A DNA stretch of 5,803 nucleotides from Chloroflexota bacterium. GTDB taxonomy: Bacteria > Chloroflexota > Dehalococcoidia > JAUQQI01. Below the pieces are notes generated by a model that searched no databases, was not told the DNA's origin, and saw only the letters and a program-made list of their open reading frames with translations. Numbering within the stretch: position 1 is the stretch's first letter; every line of letters begins with the position of its first letter. Positions 5,787-5,803 of this stretch are shown in pieces. A program made the translations under genes and the position numbers. The DNA lies in the NCBI GenBank assembly GCA_030549955.1, contig JAUQQI010000029.1, positions 1 through 5,803 of the forward strand. The letters are read 5' to 3'.

Positions 5787-5803
5787 TATCTGAGCTTCAG
5801 ATA
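5787..5803. promoter_or_regulatory. Operator-like palindrome, LysR-type ATC-N9-GAT pattern, reaching window edge
   Basis: TATCTGA (5787-5793), spacer GCT, TCAGATA (5797-5803) is a perfect 7-bp inverted repeat. It contains ATC-N9-GAT (5788-5802) and T-N11-A, patterns known for LysR-type regulator sites. It lies 7 bp upstream of the -35 and is centred about 53 bp before the predicted transcription start, a location suited to an activator. It could extend past the window. No regulator gene is visible in the window, and another dimeric regulator or the end of an upstream gene's terminator is possible. Confidence 0.45.

Overview
This window is a gene-dense, high-GC bacterial segment with six protein-coding genes and almost no non-coding DNA. 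The longest gap is about 90-100 bp, apart from the promoter region at the right edge. Most starts are preceded by strong GGAGG-type Shine-Dalgarno sites, and GTG or TTG initiation is common. The transport genes form a TAXI-type TRAP system whose binding protein carries a Tat lipoprotein signal. These traits suit a high-GC, Gram-positive-like or deep-branching bacterium (for example a high-GC Bacillota or Chloroflexota relative). No phylogenetic marker is present, so the taxonomy is only a guess. I saw no tRNA, rRNA, CRISPR array, insertion sequence or phage gene.

Right two thirds (about 1825-5803, minus strand): a four-gene operon, read right to left. It opens with a sigma70-like promoter and an upstream palindrome that fits the ATC-N9-GAT pattern of LysR-type sites. 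The genes are: (1) a TAXI-family solute-binding lipoprotein, (2) a fused 4TM/12TM-type TRAP permease, (3) a previously easy-to-miss 34-codon single-membrane-helix ORF starting 3 nt after the permease stop and in the same frame, and (4) an RraA-family protein (HMG-aldolase/oxaloacetate-decarboxylase fold). A long imperfect hairpin fills the gap between the binding protein and the permease. The simplest reading is uptake of an organic acid by the TRAP system, followed by processing by the RraA-like enzyme. The substrate cannot be told from sequence.

Left third (1-1850): two divergent genes separated by only 23 bp. On the minus strand is a secreted/membrane TPM (YgcG)-like protein with a signal peptide, an extracytoplasmic domain, a transmembrane helix and a long cytoplasmic part with a CxxC. 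Its C-terminus runs off the left edge. On the plus strand is a DCC-family (DUF393) thiol-disulfide oxidoreductase-like protein with the DGxCxxC motif. Its last 26 bp overlap convergently with the end of the RraA gene. Neither divergent gene has a recognisable Shine-Dalgarno site, unlike the operon genes, and AT-rich -10-like hexamers sit right beside both start codons, so leaderless transcripts are possible.

Points most worth a second look are the 34-aa membrane microprotein (or in-frame readthrough extension) of the TRAP permease, the intercistronic RNA structure, and the palindrome-controlled promoter.
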